The notes below the pieces were generated by a model, which had not been told where the DNA came from, searched no databases, and worked only from the letters and a program-made list of their open reading frames with translations. A DNA stretch of 45,665 nucleotides, from contig MFXS01000001.1 of the NCBI GenBank assembly GCA_001788925.1, positions 2,842 to 48,506 on the forward strand, written 5' to 3'. The DNA comes from Candidatus Peribacteria bacterium RIFCSPHIGHO2_01_FULL_55_13. Its GTDB lineage: Bacteria; Patescibacteriota; Gracilibacteria; Peribacterales; Peribacteraceae. Both the position numbers and the translations under genes were made by a program. This document shows, piece after piece, positions 35,104 to 43,078 of the stretch; positions within the stretch are counted from its first letter, which is position 1, and the number at the start of each line of letters is the position of its first letter.

Positions 35104-36249
35104 TTATGTCGCCTGCCTTACCGCAGCGCGTTTGAGTTGCCCGTAGCACTGCCGGAGAAGATGGGCAGACACTTCAAGTGGGTAATGTTTCAGAACTTCC
35201 GTACGGAAATGCGCACCGCACTGCTTGCGCTCCTGTGCCGGGAGCCGCAGGAACGCGTCGATGCGTCGCACCAGTGCGCCGGTATCGCGTGCGGGCACGA
35301 CGAGCGATGCATCGATCGGCGCAAGGACTTCATGCACTGCCCCCCCGCCGAAGGCAAACGCGGGTCGGCCGCAGGCGAGCGCTTCGATAAGAGATAATCC
35401 GAACCCCTCGTAGAGAGAGGTAGAGATGAGCACGGAGGACCGCTGTACTAGTGAGCGCACTGTCGGCTGATCAACAGTCCCGTGAATCGTCACGCCAGGG
35501 ATGGATCGCAAGATTTCAATCTGCTCGTCGGATCTGCGCCCGACATCCGCGATACGGTACCCCTTCGCAGCAAGTGCACGGTACGCCTCCGTAAGATAAC
35601 GGAATCCTTTGCGTGGATGCATGAACGACCCCAGAGCGATGACATCAAACAGCGGTGCTTCTGTGGAAGGCATAAAGACCGTTCCGTCGACGCCGTTGGG
35701 CACGATGGAGATACGGTCTAGCGGGCAATGATATTCGTTGTTCAACCGATCGGAGATTGTCTTGGAAACCGTCATCACGCGATCGCACGAGGTACACATC
35801 CGCTTTTGCCAGAAAATGAGGAGTGCGTACTTCATGCGCCAAAGGATGCCCTGAACCGAGCCGGATTCTTGAAGAGCAATCTCTCGGTCTGCTGTCACCG
35901 GATGATGGATCGTAAAAAGAACCGGTACGCCGCTCCCCTGCAATCTTCGGAACGCAGGGCCCATGACTTGATTGAGATGCAGGACATCAAACGATTTCCA
36001 GAACGGATCCGATGCCGGATACCGCCGCAGAACGCTTCTGGCAAAAAGCGCATCAGCACATCCGTAGTAGTACGGTCCGATGCGGCCGGGAACCGTAATG
36101 ACGTCGACATTGGCGGGAAGATCGTCTTTCCGGGCTTTGCTCCGATTACAAACAATCGTGAAAGAAACTTCGGACGTTGCCGCAAACAGCGGCAGGTGAT
36201 TTGCCCCTTTATAGGGATCGAGCACGGTTTGGAGAATGCAGACGCGCAT
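35104..36249 (-). CDS. GT4-family glycosyltransferase 2
   Basis: 381 residues, GT-B: 'MRVCILQTVLDPYKGANHLPLF', 'FDVLHLNQVMGPAFRRLQ', 'ISIVPNGVDGTVF', 'VIALGSFMHPRKGFRYLTEAY', 'VLISTSLYEGFGLSLIEALACGRPAFAFGGGA'. The E-x7-E segment near 'EGFGLSLIEALACG' is typical. It adds a sugar to the glycan. I start at 36249, since a TATTCT element at 36262-36267 (minus strand) would put the transcript start between the ATGs at 36261 and 36249. Divergent from the FkbM gene across a 17-bp inverted repeat. Confidence 0.87.
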   Translation of the reverse strand: MRVCILQTVLDPYKGANHLPLFAATSEVSFTIVCNRSKARKDDLPANVDVITVPGRIGPYYYGCADALFARSVLRRYPASDPFWKSFDVLHLNQVMGPAFRRLQGSGVPVLFTIHHPVTADREIALQESGSVQGILWRMKYALLIFWQKRMCTSCDRVMTVSKTISDRLNNEYHCPLDRISIVPNGVDGTVFMPSTEAPLFDVIALGSFMHPRKGFRYLTEAYRALAAKGYRIADVGRRSDEQIEILRSIPGVTIHGTVDQPTVRSLVQRSSVLISTSLYEGFGLSLIEALACGRPAFAFGGGAVHEVLAPIDASLVVPARDTGALVRRIDAFLRLPAQERKQCGAHFRTEVLKHYPLEVSAHLLRQCYGQLKRAAVRQAT

Positions 36250-36260
36250 GAGGTTAGGCA

Positions 36261-36312
36261 TAGAATACTAGAGTACTAGAGGCACGAGGTTTCCAAGTAC
36301 TCTAGTATTCTA
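36261..36312. promoter_or_regulatory. 17-bp perfect inverted repeat carrying a -10 in each arm
   Basis: Arms TAGAATACTAGAGTACT (36261-36277) and its exact reverse complement (36296-36312), with an 18-nt loop. Reading outward, each arm has TATTCT: at 36306-36311 on plus, 9 nt before the FkbM ATG, and at 36267-36262 on minus, 12 nt before the GT4 ATG. It is therefore a symmetrical, probably mirror-copied, divergent promoter or operator. Confidence 0.65.
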
Positions 36313-36320
36313 GCCCTCTC

Positions 36321-37139
36321 ATGCTTCCGCATCGCCTCTACCGCCGCCTGCTCAAATCCCTTTTCTGGATCCGTGGTCTCTTTTTTGCCTTTGTGATCCT
36401 TCCGGTGCCTCAACATCTGAAGTTTCCGCTGATGAATCTGTATCTTTTTGCGCGTCGGGTTCCTTTCATTGAACGCCATGAATATTCTCAAAACGGTGAG
36501 GATGGGATGATCGCTGCGATCTTCGCGATGATTGGTACGAGGAATGCATACTTCGTGGAGTTCGGCGTGGAAGACGGTATCGAGTGCAATACGCGATATC
36601 TCTCCAGGCATAAAAGGTGGAAAGGGCTCCTGATGGATGGCAGCCACGAAAATGCCGTGCTCAATCTCCATAAAGAATTTATCACCGCGGAAAATATTGA
36701 ATCCCTCTTTGCGAAATATGATGTGCCGAAGGAATTCGATCTCCTCTCTATCGACATCGACGGCAACGACTACTGGGTGTGGAAGGCGATCACTCACTAC
36801 TCTCCCCGCGTCGTGATCATCGAATACAACGCCTGCATCCCGTACGAGCCGCCCGTGACGATCCCGTACGCTCCTGCATTCCAATGGGATAAGACGGATT
36901 ACTACGGTGCGAGTCTTTCAGCATTCGTGGGACTCGCAAGAACGAAGGGATACACGCTCGTGGGAACGGACCCGAATGGCGTGAATGCGTTTTTTGTGAG
37001 AGACGATTGTGTCTCGGGAAAATTCCACGTCCAAGATCCCCGGAGGATCTACCGACCTGCAGCATTCAAAGGGAAGCTGGGCAATACGCATCCAAAAGAT
37101 CCGCTCAAGCGCCCCTGGGTCACAGTCGGTACATCGTAA
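36321..37139 (+). CDS. FkbM-like methyltransferase family protein
   Basis: 272 residues. An N-terminal hydrophobic stretch (about 10-28) is followed by 'YSQNGEDGMIAAIFAMIG', 'YFVEFGVEDGIECNTRYL', 'GLLMDGSHEN', 'FDLLSIDIDGNDYWVWKAI' and 'VVIIEYNA', the pattern of FkbM-type SAM methyltransferases found in surface-glycan loci ('SQNGED' group). It probably methylates a glycan. The first helix could be a membrane anchor. Its 3' end overlaps the convergent membrane protein gene by 20 bp. Confidence 0.8.
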   Translation: MLPHRLYRRLLKSLFWIRGLFFAFVILPVPQHLKFPLMNLYLFARRVPFIERHEYSQNGEDGMIAAIFAMIGTRNAYFVEFGVEDGIECNTRYLSRHKRWKGLLMDGSHENAVLNLHKEFITAENIESLFAKYDVPKEFDLLSIDIDGNDYWVWKAITHYSPRVVIIEYNACIPYEPPVTIPYAPAFQWDKTDYYGASLSAFVGLARTKGYTLVGTDPNGVNAFFVRDDCVSGKFHVQDPRRIYRPAAFKGKLGNTHPKDPLKRPWVTVGTS

Positions 37140-38802
37140 ACCGATCATCGGTATAGATGACAGACGCATCGCCGGGAATCCGCGGATTATCCTGCGCCTC
37201 TGTATCGGTAATGGCGTACTTCGCGTGATATTTCTGGAGATAGGCTTCGTACTGTGACTGGATTGCACGGTGCTTGATCATGGCGGACTGGATGAACTGC
37301 TCTCCGCCAAAGAATGTGATGGGCTTCACCTGTCCGCCATATGCATTTTGGTATCGTGCCGCGCGACCCGGTCCCCATCCGGCAACGGAGGTGATGTCGT
37401 CTCGAAGGGTATCTGTGGTAATCGCATCAGCGTTTTGCGTAAGGAATCTTTCCAGAAGCTCGTCGTCGGGAATCACATGGAGAAGCGCCCATCCGTCGAA
37501 GAACACGTAATCATTGGAATAAATGGGGACATAATTGCTGATCAGATTTGGAGCGAGGATGACGCTCACGGGAGGGTCCGCATTCTGCAAAAAAGAAAAT
37601 ATGCGCTGGTAATCCTGTAGCTGCTGCGCTGCAACGGTGTCGAATCGCCACAGGTAGGGCAAGGAATTCCGCACCGTACGGGCGGTTGTGGTGAAGAAAA
37701 AAGCGCAGACCATGATGGCGCTTACCGCGCGCGCAAGACCGATGCTTTTTGTATACGAGGAGAGAAAGACCGCAATGGCGACTGCATTGATGAAGAAGGA
37801 AATCCACAGAGGATGTGAATCGAAATCCATTTCTTTTCCTGTGACGACATTGCTTGTTGCCGCAGCAAGAATGCCGCCCCCGATGAAGAGGAGTGTCAGC
37901 TCGGAAGGAGACAGCGCTCTCCGCGTGCGGACAAAAAGAAGACCCGCAACGAGCAGGATCATGTATTTGAGGTTCAGAAGCGTGATGGGGAGCACCCGAT
38001 GCGTCTCGACCATGCCGCTCCGGAAGTTGAGGGATACCGCAGCAGGATCGGAAAAAAGCTGGATGATATTGAGGATCTGCGGAAGGCATGCGACTGTAAT
38101 GCCGATGCCCATGACGATGAGGTACCGCACGGTTTTTGCATCGCGCATCCGCAGCGCCCGGAGAAACAGAAAACCGATCGCGGCGAATATCGGCATCCAC
38201 AGGTGCGGATACAGGTAAAACGCGAATGCCATGACGAGTCCGAGCCACGCGTATCGTCGCGCCTGATGCGGCTCCTGAAGAACGCTGAGTAGGCAAAGGA
38301 GAAAGAGTGCCAGCGCGGGGTACACCATCTGCAGAACCGGACGGATAAGGAAATTATGGAGGGAAAGAACGCCGATGAGCGCCGTCCCCACAGAAATGAC
38401 CTGGTTTCCCTTTGTAAGCTTAAGACACAGTACATAGAGAAGAACGCCGCCAAGCACGCCATAGAAAATCGTGTTGAAGGCAAACATGCCGTTCACACCA
38501 AGACCGAGAATTCCCGGCACCGCCCCCAGCCACATCGGAAGCACCAGTCCCGGAAAGTGCGCATCCGCATACTCGCGGATAAAGGGATTGCCGATGCTCG
38601 GATGGCCGTCGACCACTTCGCGCATCTGTTTGACGTAGTAGAGTGCATCGGAGGAAACCTGCGGCAAAATTTCCGGGAGCCACGTGCCCATCGTGTATCG
38701 GAAGAGGAAAAACGGCAGTGCCGCAATCAGTGCGGACCCTGCAAAAACCGTAATCCACGGAATCCATGATTTGCCGGGAAACAGAGGTAAGAATGACGTC
38801 AT
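37120..38802 (-). CDS. Polytopic membrane protein, GT-C/YfhO-like
   Basis: 560 residues with about 12 hydrophobic helices. Residues 1-35 hold the first; then comes a periplasmic-type loop, 'SSDALYYVKQMREVVDGHPSIGNPFIRE', resembling the first acidic loop of GT-C glycosyltransferases and YfhO-like proteins. The last 150 residues are soluble. A role in transferring or polymerising sugars on the outer face is an inference. A longer ORF (to 39060) reads through the divergent neuA gene in another frame and is rejected; ATG 38802 begins with the first helix. The end overlaps the FkbM gene by 20 bp. Confidence 0.72.
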   Translation of the reverse strand: MTSFLPLFPGKSWIPWITVFAGSALIAALPFFLFRYTMGTWLPEILPQVSSDALYYVKQMREVVDGHPSIGNPFIREYADAHFPGLVLPMWLGAVPGILGLGVNGMFAFNTIFYGVLGGVLLYVLCLKLTKGNQVISVGTALIGVLSLHNFLIRPVLQMVYPALALFLLCLLSVLQEPHQARRYAWLGLVMAFAFYLYPHLWMPIFAAIGFLFLRALRMRDAKTVRYLIVMGIGITVACLPQILNIIQLFSDPAAVSLNFRSGMVETHRVLPITLLNLKYMILLVAGLLFVRTRRALSPSELTLLFIGGGILAAATSNVVTGKEMDFDSHPLWISFFINAVAIAVFLSSYTKSIGLARAVSAIMVCAFFFTTTARTVRNSLPYLWRFDTVAAQQLQDYQRIFSFLQNADPPVSVILAPNLISNYVPIYSNDYVFFDGWALLHVIPDDELLERFLTQNADAITTDTLRDDITSVAGWGPGRAARYQNAYGGQVKPITFFGGEQFIQSAMIKHRAIQSQYEAYLQKYHAKYAITDTEAQDNPRIPGDASVIYTDDRFTMYRL

Positions 38803-38839
38803 GCGTGCGGACGATGGTACCATAGCCCTTGTTGCATCT

Positions 38840-40030
38840 ATGTCTCCAGTAAAACCCCCCTCCGTCATCGTCATCATTCCCGCCCGCGGAGGCTCCGAGC
38901 GCGTTCCCGGGAAAAATCTTCTGCCGCTTGCGGGTATTCCGCTCGTGGCCCACAGCATTCTGCATGCACGCGGATCGAAGAGTGTGCAGGAAGTGATTGT
39001 CTCCACAGACAATGCGGAGATAGCAAAGGTAGCGAAGGAGTACGGCGCCACCGCGATCAAGCGTCCTCACGAAATCTCAAACGCGAAAGCGACGAGTGAA
39101 TCCGCGCTGATCCACGTACTCGATGAACGCCGCAAAAAAGGCAAAGCCGATCCGGATCTCGTTGTCTTCCTGCAGTGCACGTCTCCCGTACGCAAGCACG
39201 ATGATATTGATAACGCCGTGCGGCAATTGATCGAGGAAGATGCAGATTCCCTCTTCTCCGCAACTCGCAATCACGTGTTGATTTGGAATGCGACTCCCGC
39301 GGGACCGCAATCCCTCAATTACGACTACCACACCCGCAAGCGCGAACAGGACATGGAAGTGCAGCATCGCGAAAACGGATCGATCTATGTGACCAAGACT
39401 GAGGTTCTGCGGCGCGACAGTAATCGGATGGGAGGAAAAATCTCCGTCTATGAAATGGATGAGATGCATTCGTTCCAGGTGGATACGCCCGCCCAGGTGG
39501 ATCTTCTGCGCTGGGTCGTCCGGCGCGAAATCCAGGACTGGCCGAACCACGTGGATCTCGTGGTCTTTGATTTCGACGGCGTCATGACCGATAACACGGT
39601 AGCAACCAAAGCAAACGGCAATGAATCCGTGCGCTGCAACCGCGGCGACGGCCTCGGAATCGCGGCGATGCGCAGAGCTGGAATCCCGATGATTGTCCTT
39701 TCCACGGAAGAACACCCTGTTGTGATGGCACGCTGCCAGAAACTCAAGCTCCCCTGCTACCAGGGACTTTCCGACAAGGCGGCATTCCTGAAGAAGTACG
39801 TGAAGAAAGAAAAGATTGATCTCCAGCATGTCGCCTATCTCGGGAACGACGTGAATGATCTGCCATGTCTGGAACTCGTCGGCTTCCCGGTAGTCACGGC
39901 TGATGCGCACCCCGATGTGATGCACGCCGCGCATGTGGTTCTTTCCACCGCAGGCGGAAAGGGCGCAGTGCGGGAGTTTGCGGATAAATTACTTGCGGCA
40001 AAGAAAAGAAAGAAAAATGTGTCATCCTGA
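38840..40030 (+). CDS. Bifunctional NeuA-type cytidylyltransferase/HAD phosphatase fusion
   Basis: 396 residues. N-terminal NeuA (about 1-230): 'IIPARGGSERVPGKN', 'VIVSTDNAEI', 'FLQCTSPVRKHDDIDNAV', 'RENGSIYVTKTEVL'. C-terminal HAD (about 237-390), of the KDO-8-phosphate phosphatase type: Asp244 and Asp246 in 'DFDGVMTDN', 'VLSTEEH', Lys313 and 'GNDVND' (335-340). All HAD motifs are intact, so it could remove a phosphate and then activate the acid with CTP. The same domain order occurs in animal CMAS, whose HAD part has lost its role; here it looks active. The stop codon falls inside a dispersed palindromic repeat. Confidence 0.88.
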   Translation: MSPVKPPSVIVIIPARGGSERVPGKNLLPLAGIPLVAHSILHARGSKSVQEVIVSTDNAEIAKVAKEYGATAIKRPHEISNAKATSESALIHVLDERRKKGKADPDLVVFLQCTSPVRKHDDIDNAVRQLIEEDADSLFSATRNHVLIWNATPAGPQSLNYDYHTRKREQDMEVQHRENGSIYVTKTEVLRRDSNRMGGKISVYEMDEMHSFQVDTPAQVDLLRWVVRREIQDWPNHVDLVVFDFDGVMTDNTVATKANGNESVRCNRGDGLGIAAMRRAGIPMIVLSTEEHPVVMARCQKLKLPCYQGLSDKAAFLKKYVKKEKIDLQHVAYLGNDVNDLPCLELVGFPVVTADAHPDVMHAAHVVLSTAGGKGAVREFADKLLAAKKRKKNVSS

Positions 40031-40093
40031 GCGTAGTCGAAGGACGACACATTTTTTGACGCATGTCGCGCTTCGACTACGCTCAGCGTGACA
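40020..40093. repeat. Inverted repeat with TCCTGAGCGTAGTCGAAG arms
   Basis: Left arm 40020-40042 and right arm 40071-40093, 23 nt each, pair at 21 of 23 positions, separated by a T-rich loop of 28 nt. It supplies the last codons and the TGA of the NeuA-HAD gene. The word TCATCCTGAGCGTAGTCGAAGGA is a familiar palindromic repeat in many bacterial genomes (general knowledge). It may also act as a transcription end. Confidence 0.8.
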
Positions 40094-40117
40094 TGCTTAG
40101 GTAAGCTTTAGCCTGTC

Positions 40118-40948
40118 ATGATTCACCTAGCCGTCATGCAAGGCCGCCTCAGCCCTCCGGAGGACAACCGCATCCAATGCTTTCCTCGTACTTCGTGGCG
40201 TGATGAATTCCCGCGCGCGGTAGAAGCGGGTATCCCTGCCATCGAATGGATCGATGATACGTACGGAGCAGACATCAATCCGCTTCGAACAAAGGAAGGA
40301 ATCGAAGAATTAAAAGCATTGATGGACCAGCATGGCGTACGCATCCCCTCCATCTGCGCCGATACGTTTATGGAACAGCCGCTCGTGCGCTGTACGGAGC
40401 ATGAGCGTGCCGAGCGTCTGAAACTTCTCGAACATCTCTTCCGTCAGGCGAAGTTTCTCGGCGCTGGTCACCTCGGCATTCCGCTGCTCGATAACTCCGC
40501 GCTGAAAAACGTGGAGGAGATTGAGGTCATGGCTGCTGCGCTTCTCAAAGTAATCCCGATCCTGGAGAAACTACAGATGGAGCTGCACCTGGAAACGTCG
40601 CTCTCTCCGAAAGAATTCCCGATTCTGCTCTGGAAACTCCCCCACCCTCTTATCCGTGTGACCTACGACACCGGCAACAGTGCTTCACTCGGCTACGATC
40701 CGCATGAAGAATTCTCTGCGTACGGCAACCGCATCGGCTCCGTGCACATCAAAGACCGTAAACGTGGTGGCGGAACAGTGAAACTGGGAATGGGTAATAC
40801 GGATTTTGTGGCGGTAGCGGAGGAATTGAAGAGGATTGAGTTTAAGGGGCTATTTACGATGCAGGCGGCGAGAGGAGAGACGGGGAATGAGGTGGAACAG
40901 TTACAGGCATACAAATCTTTTGCGGATAACACTTTTAGTGAAAAGTAG
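40118..40948 (+). CDS. Sugar phosphate isomerase/epimerase-like TIM barrel (xylose-isomerase-like, AP endonuclease 2 fold)
   Basis: 276 residues. 'GIPAIEWIDD' after beta-2, 'IPSICADTFM', 'LGAGHLGIPLL', 'ELHLETSLSP', 'VTYDTGNSASLGYDP' and 'RIGSVHIKDRKRGGG' give the metal-ligand pattern (E, D, H, E) of the xylose-isomerase-like barrel, which isomerises or epimerises keto sugars. In this position between NeuA-HAD and SDR/NeuB4 it may make the aldose or ketose acceptor for NeuB4 (inference). It ends before a long repeat region. Confidence 0.78.
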   Translation: MIHLAVMQGRLSPPEDNRIQCFPRTSWRDEFPRAVEAGIPAIEWIDDTYGADINPLRTKEGIEELKALMDQHGVRIPSICADTFMEQPLVRCTEHERAERLKLLEHLFRQAKFLGAGHLGIPLLDNSALKNVEEIEVMAAALLKVIPILEKLQMELHLETSLSPKEFPILLWKLPHPLIRVTYDTGNSASLGYDPHEEFSAYGNRIGSVHIKDRKRGGGTVKLGMGNTDFVAVAEELKRIEFKGLFTMQAARGETGNEVEQLQAYKSFADNTFSEK

Positions 40949-40950
40949 AT

Positions 40951-41084
40951 GGTCGCATTGGAAAAGCGCCGTCACGGATCCTGTGAGCGGGGCGAATGAA
41001 AACCCGCAGGAAGGAGATATGGGGTGGGCCTCGGGTTTTCCGCCACGCGAGCAGAGATCCGTAGGCGCTTTTCCACAAGCGACC
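40951..41084. repeat. 134-bp imperfect palindrome
   Basis: GGTCGC..TGGAAAAGCGCC with TCACGGATC (40951-40980) pairs with GATCCGTAGGCGCTTTTCC and AAGCGACC (41056-41084). Inner arms GAAAACCCG (40998-41006) and CGGGTTTTC (41032-41040) also pair. It lies 3 bp past the stop of the TIM-barrel gene. It could form a long hairpin RNA or cruciform. The gap 40949-41285 holds no gene; it is a composite of this palindrome, a hairpin and repeat copy 2. Confidence 0.75.
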
Positions 41085-41097
41085 CGTGTTTCTTTGC

Positions 41098-41130
41098 GGT
41101 ACTTTCTTTTGCACGAGCAAAGAAAGTACC
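41098..41130. repeat. 12-bp perfect hairpin
   Basis: GGTACTTTCTTT (41098-41109) and AAAGAAAGTACC (41119-41130), with a 9-nt loop TGCACGAGC. The 3' arm is the start of dispersed repeat copy 2. Confidence 0.85.
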
Positions 41131-41212
41131 AATGAAGATCGTGAGGAAACATGAGGACTTCTCCCTCAAAGGCCACCCCCTCTCCCTGTCCCTCTCCCGC
41201 CGGGAGAGGGAA
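41111..41212. repeat. Dispersed intergenic repeat, copy 2
   Basis: Matches 23233-23333 in GCACGAGC, AAGAAAGTA, GAGGAA and ATGAGGACTTCTCCC, and ends in a hairpin CCCTCTCCCG-C-CGGGAGAGGG (41190-41210). Copy 1 has compensating changes in its hairpin (CCTCCTCCCG/CGGGAGGAGG), so the stem, not the letters, is kept. It lies about 75 bp before the SDR 2 start. Confidence 0.75.
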
Positions 41213-41285
41213 CGACGCTACCCTCATCGGAAACTCCCCCGTTCGCATTGATCCTCTTTCCACTGAAGCGCATCATCGCTCTGCA

Positions 41286-42119
41286 ATGCTCGCATCCGAC
41301 CTCTTCTCCCTCTCCGGCAAAACTGTCTTGATCACCGGAGCCTCCGGCTTTCTTGGTCGCACGATGAGTGAAGCGCTACTCGCAAACGGCGCAAAGGTGA
41401 CGATGCTCGGGAGATCAGACCGACTGCACACCGTCCGAGACGAGCTTGCAGCAAAATATGGAGAGAAGAATGTGACCGCACACGCCGTGGACATGTATGA
41501 CCTCAAAGCATTCAAGAAAACATTAAGTGAGGTGATGAAGGAAATGGGCACAGTAGATGTTCTTATTAATAACGCTCATGAGATGGGACCGGATACGGGC
41601 TTCAATAAACCCGACAGCAAGCTGGAAGATGCACCCCTGGAGTACTTCGAAAAAAATCTGGCGGGTGGAATGTTCTGGCCGGTCCTTGCGATGCAGGCCG
41701 TCTTCCCCGGCATGAAAAAGAAGGGCAAAGGCAGCATCATCAATACCTGCACGATGTACAGCCTCGTCGCTCCGGACCCGGCGCTCTATGCCGGCACAGA
41801 AAAGATGAACCCTGCAGGTTATGGATCTGCAAAGGCGGCTCTGATGCAGCTCACGCGCTACGCCGCTTCCTTCTGGGGACCGCACGGAATCCGCGTGAAC
41901 GCCATCCACCCGGGACCGTTTAGTAATACCCAGGATGAAGGGCCGAATGCAGTGAAGAAGGATGATCCGTTTGTGCAGAAGCTGAAAGATAAGACGTGTC
42001 TAGGGCGGATCGGGAATCCCAAGGAGCTGGTCGGCGCGCTGCTATTCCTCGCTTCGGATGCGAGCAGCTATGTGACGGGACAAGGAATAAGTGTGGATGG
42101 TGGATGGACAGTGCGATGA
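41286..42119 (+). CDS. SDR-family oxidoreductase 2
   Basis: 277 residues, classical SDR. 'VLITGASGFLGRTM' (NAD(P)), 'VDVLINNAHE', 'INTCTMYS', the catalytic 'YGSAKAALMQLTRYAASFWGPHGIRVNAI', and 'VGALLFLASDASSYVTGQGISVDGGW'. It shares 'SDLFSLSGKT' and much of its pattern with SDR 1 at 2602-3429. A redox step on a sugar precursor is likely. Start: an ATG at 41151 lies inside the dispersed repeat and encodes no domain; 41286 begins with the fold. The stop is 19 bp before NeuB4. Confidence 0.85.
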   Translation: MLASDLFSLSGKTVLITGASGFLGRTMSEALLANGAKVTMLGRSDRLHTVRDELAAKYGEKNVTAHAVDMYDLKAFKKTLSEVMKEMGTVDVLINNAHEMGPDTGFNKPDSKLEDAPLEYFEKNLAGGMFWPVLAMQAVFPGMKKKGKGSIINTCTMYSLVAPDPALYAGTEKMNPAGYGSAKAALMQLTRYAASFWGPHGIRVNAIHPGPFSNTQDEGPNAVKKDDPFVQKLKDKTCLGRIGNPKELVGALLFLASDASSYVTGQGISVDGGWTVR

Positions 42120-42138
42120 GATCTGGCACACTCAAGCC

Positions 42139-43011
42139 GTGTCTTCCATCAAACCCGTCAAAGTAGGAAATAAGCTGATCGGCCCTGGTCAGCCGTGCTT
42201 TGTAATCGCGGAAATCGGCATCAACCACAACGGCGACATGGCGGTGTGCAAGAAACTGATCGATGCAGCGGCGGAATCCGGATGTGATGCCGTGAAATTC
42301 CAGAAACGGACGGTGGATGTGGTCTACACGAAGGAAGAGCTGGCACGCCCGCGGGAAAACCCGTTCGGTGCGACCAATGGGGACCTCAAGCGCGGACTCG
42401 AATTCGGCGAGAAGGAGTACCGAGAGATCGATGCGCACTGCAAAGAGAAAGGGATCCAGTGGTTTGCCTCCTGCTGGGATGAAGCGTCCGTGGACTTCAT
42501 GGAGCAATTCAATCCATCGTGTTACAAGATCGCGTCCGCATCGCTCACGGATGACAAACTTCTCCAGTATCACCGCAGCAAGAAACGCCCGATCCTGCTT
42601 TCCACGGGTATGAGCAGTCTCAAAGAGATCGATCACGCCGTGGAGGTTCTCGGAAAAGAAAACCTAGTGGTGCTGCACTGCACGAGCACGTACCCGTCGA
42701 AAATAGAGGAACTAAATCTGAGTGCTATTACCACGTTCATAGACCGCTACGGCGTTCCCATCGGTTACTCCGGACATGAAGTAGGGCTTTCCACGAGTTT
42801 TGCGGCTGCTGTGCTTGGTGCCTGCACGGTAGAACGCCACATCACCCTCGACCGCGCGATGTGGGGATCAGACCAGGCAGCATCGGTGGAACCGCAAGGT
42901 TTTGTTCGCCTCGTGCGCGATATCCGCGTGTGGGAAGAGGCCCGTGGCGACGGCGTAAAGAAGGTCTATGACTCTGAACTTCCCATACGAGACAAACTGC
43001 GAAGAAAGTAG
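42139..43011 (+). CDS. NeuB-family synthase 4, without SAF domain
   Basis: 290 residues, only the NeuB barrel. 'CFVIAEIGINHNGD', 'AVKFQKR', 'CYKIASASLTDD', 'LLSTGMSS', 'LHCTSTYPSK', 'GYSGHEVG', 'VERHITLDRAMWGSDQAASVEP'. Lys, Glu and His residues of the barrel are kept. The usual SAF domain, which in meningococcal NeuB reaches into the partner's active site, is absent. Short NeuB proteins are often found with KDN-like or other ulosonate genes. Together with the NeuA-HAD fusion it may use a phosphorylated or different sugar. GTG start at 42139, 19 bp after SDR 2. Confidence 0.87.
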   Translation: MSSIKPVKVGNKLIGPGQPCFVIAEIGINHNGDMAVCKKLIDAAAESGCDAVKFQKRTVDVVYTKEELARPRENPFGATNGDLKRGLEFGEKEYREIDAHCKEKGIQWFASCWDEASVDFMEQFNPSCYKIASASLTDDKLLQYHRSKKRPILLSTGMSSLKEIDHAVEVLGKENLVVLHCTSTYPSKIEELNLSAITTFIDRYGVPIGYSGHEVGLSTSFAAAVLGACTVERHITLDRAMWGSDQAASVEPQGFVRLVRDIRVWEEARGDGVKKVYDSELPIRDKLRRK

Positions 43012-43014
43012 ATG

Positions 43015-43034
43015 TATAATATTGTTGACAATAT
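43015..43034 (+). promoter_or_regulatory. TATAAT box and 16-bp palindrome after neuB4
   Basis: TATAAT (43015-43020) stands 3 bp past the neuB4 stop. The palindrome ATATTGT-TG-ACAATAT (43019-43034) overlaps it, and TTGACA (43025-43030) lies inside, with a possible GATAGT -10 at 43050-43055. This dense, AT-rich block suggests an operator-controlled promoter for the small gene 43079-43384. Confidence 0.5.
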
Positions 43035-43078
43035 ACAACCATTTGCTTAGATAGTTTTGTATTTTTTCCTCATATTTT

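Noticed and set aside
37120-39060. 646-codon reading of the minus-strand membrane protein
   Set aside because: The extra 86 N-terminal residues lie opposite the NeuA-HAD gene and are not hydrophobic; ATG 38802 begins at the first helix.
40836-41135. Small ORF in the repeat block after the isomerase
   Set aside because: Its codons follow the palindrome and hairpin letters and overlap the isomerase end; no independent coding evidence.
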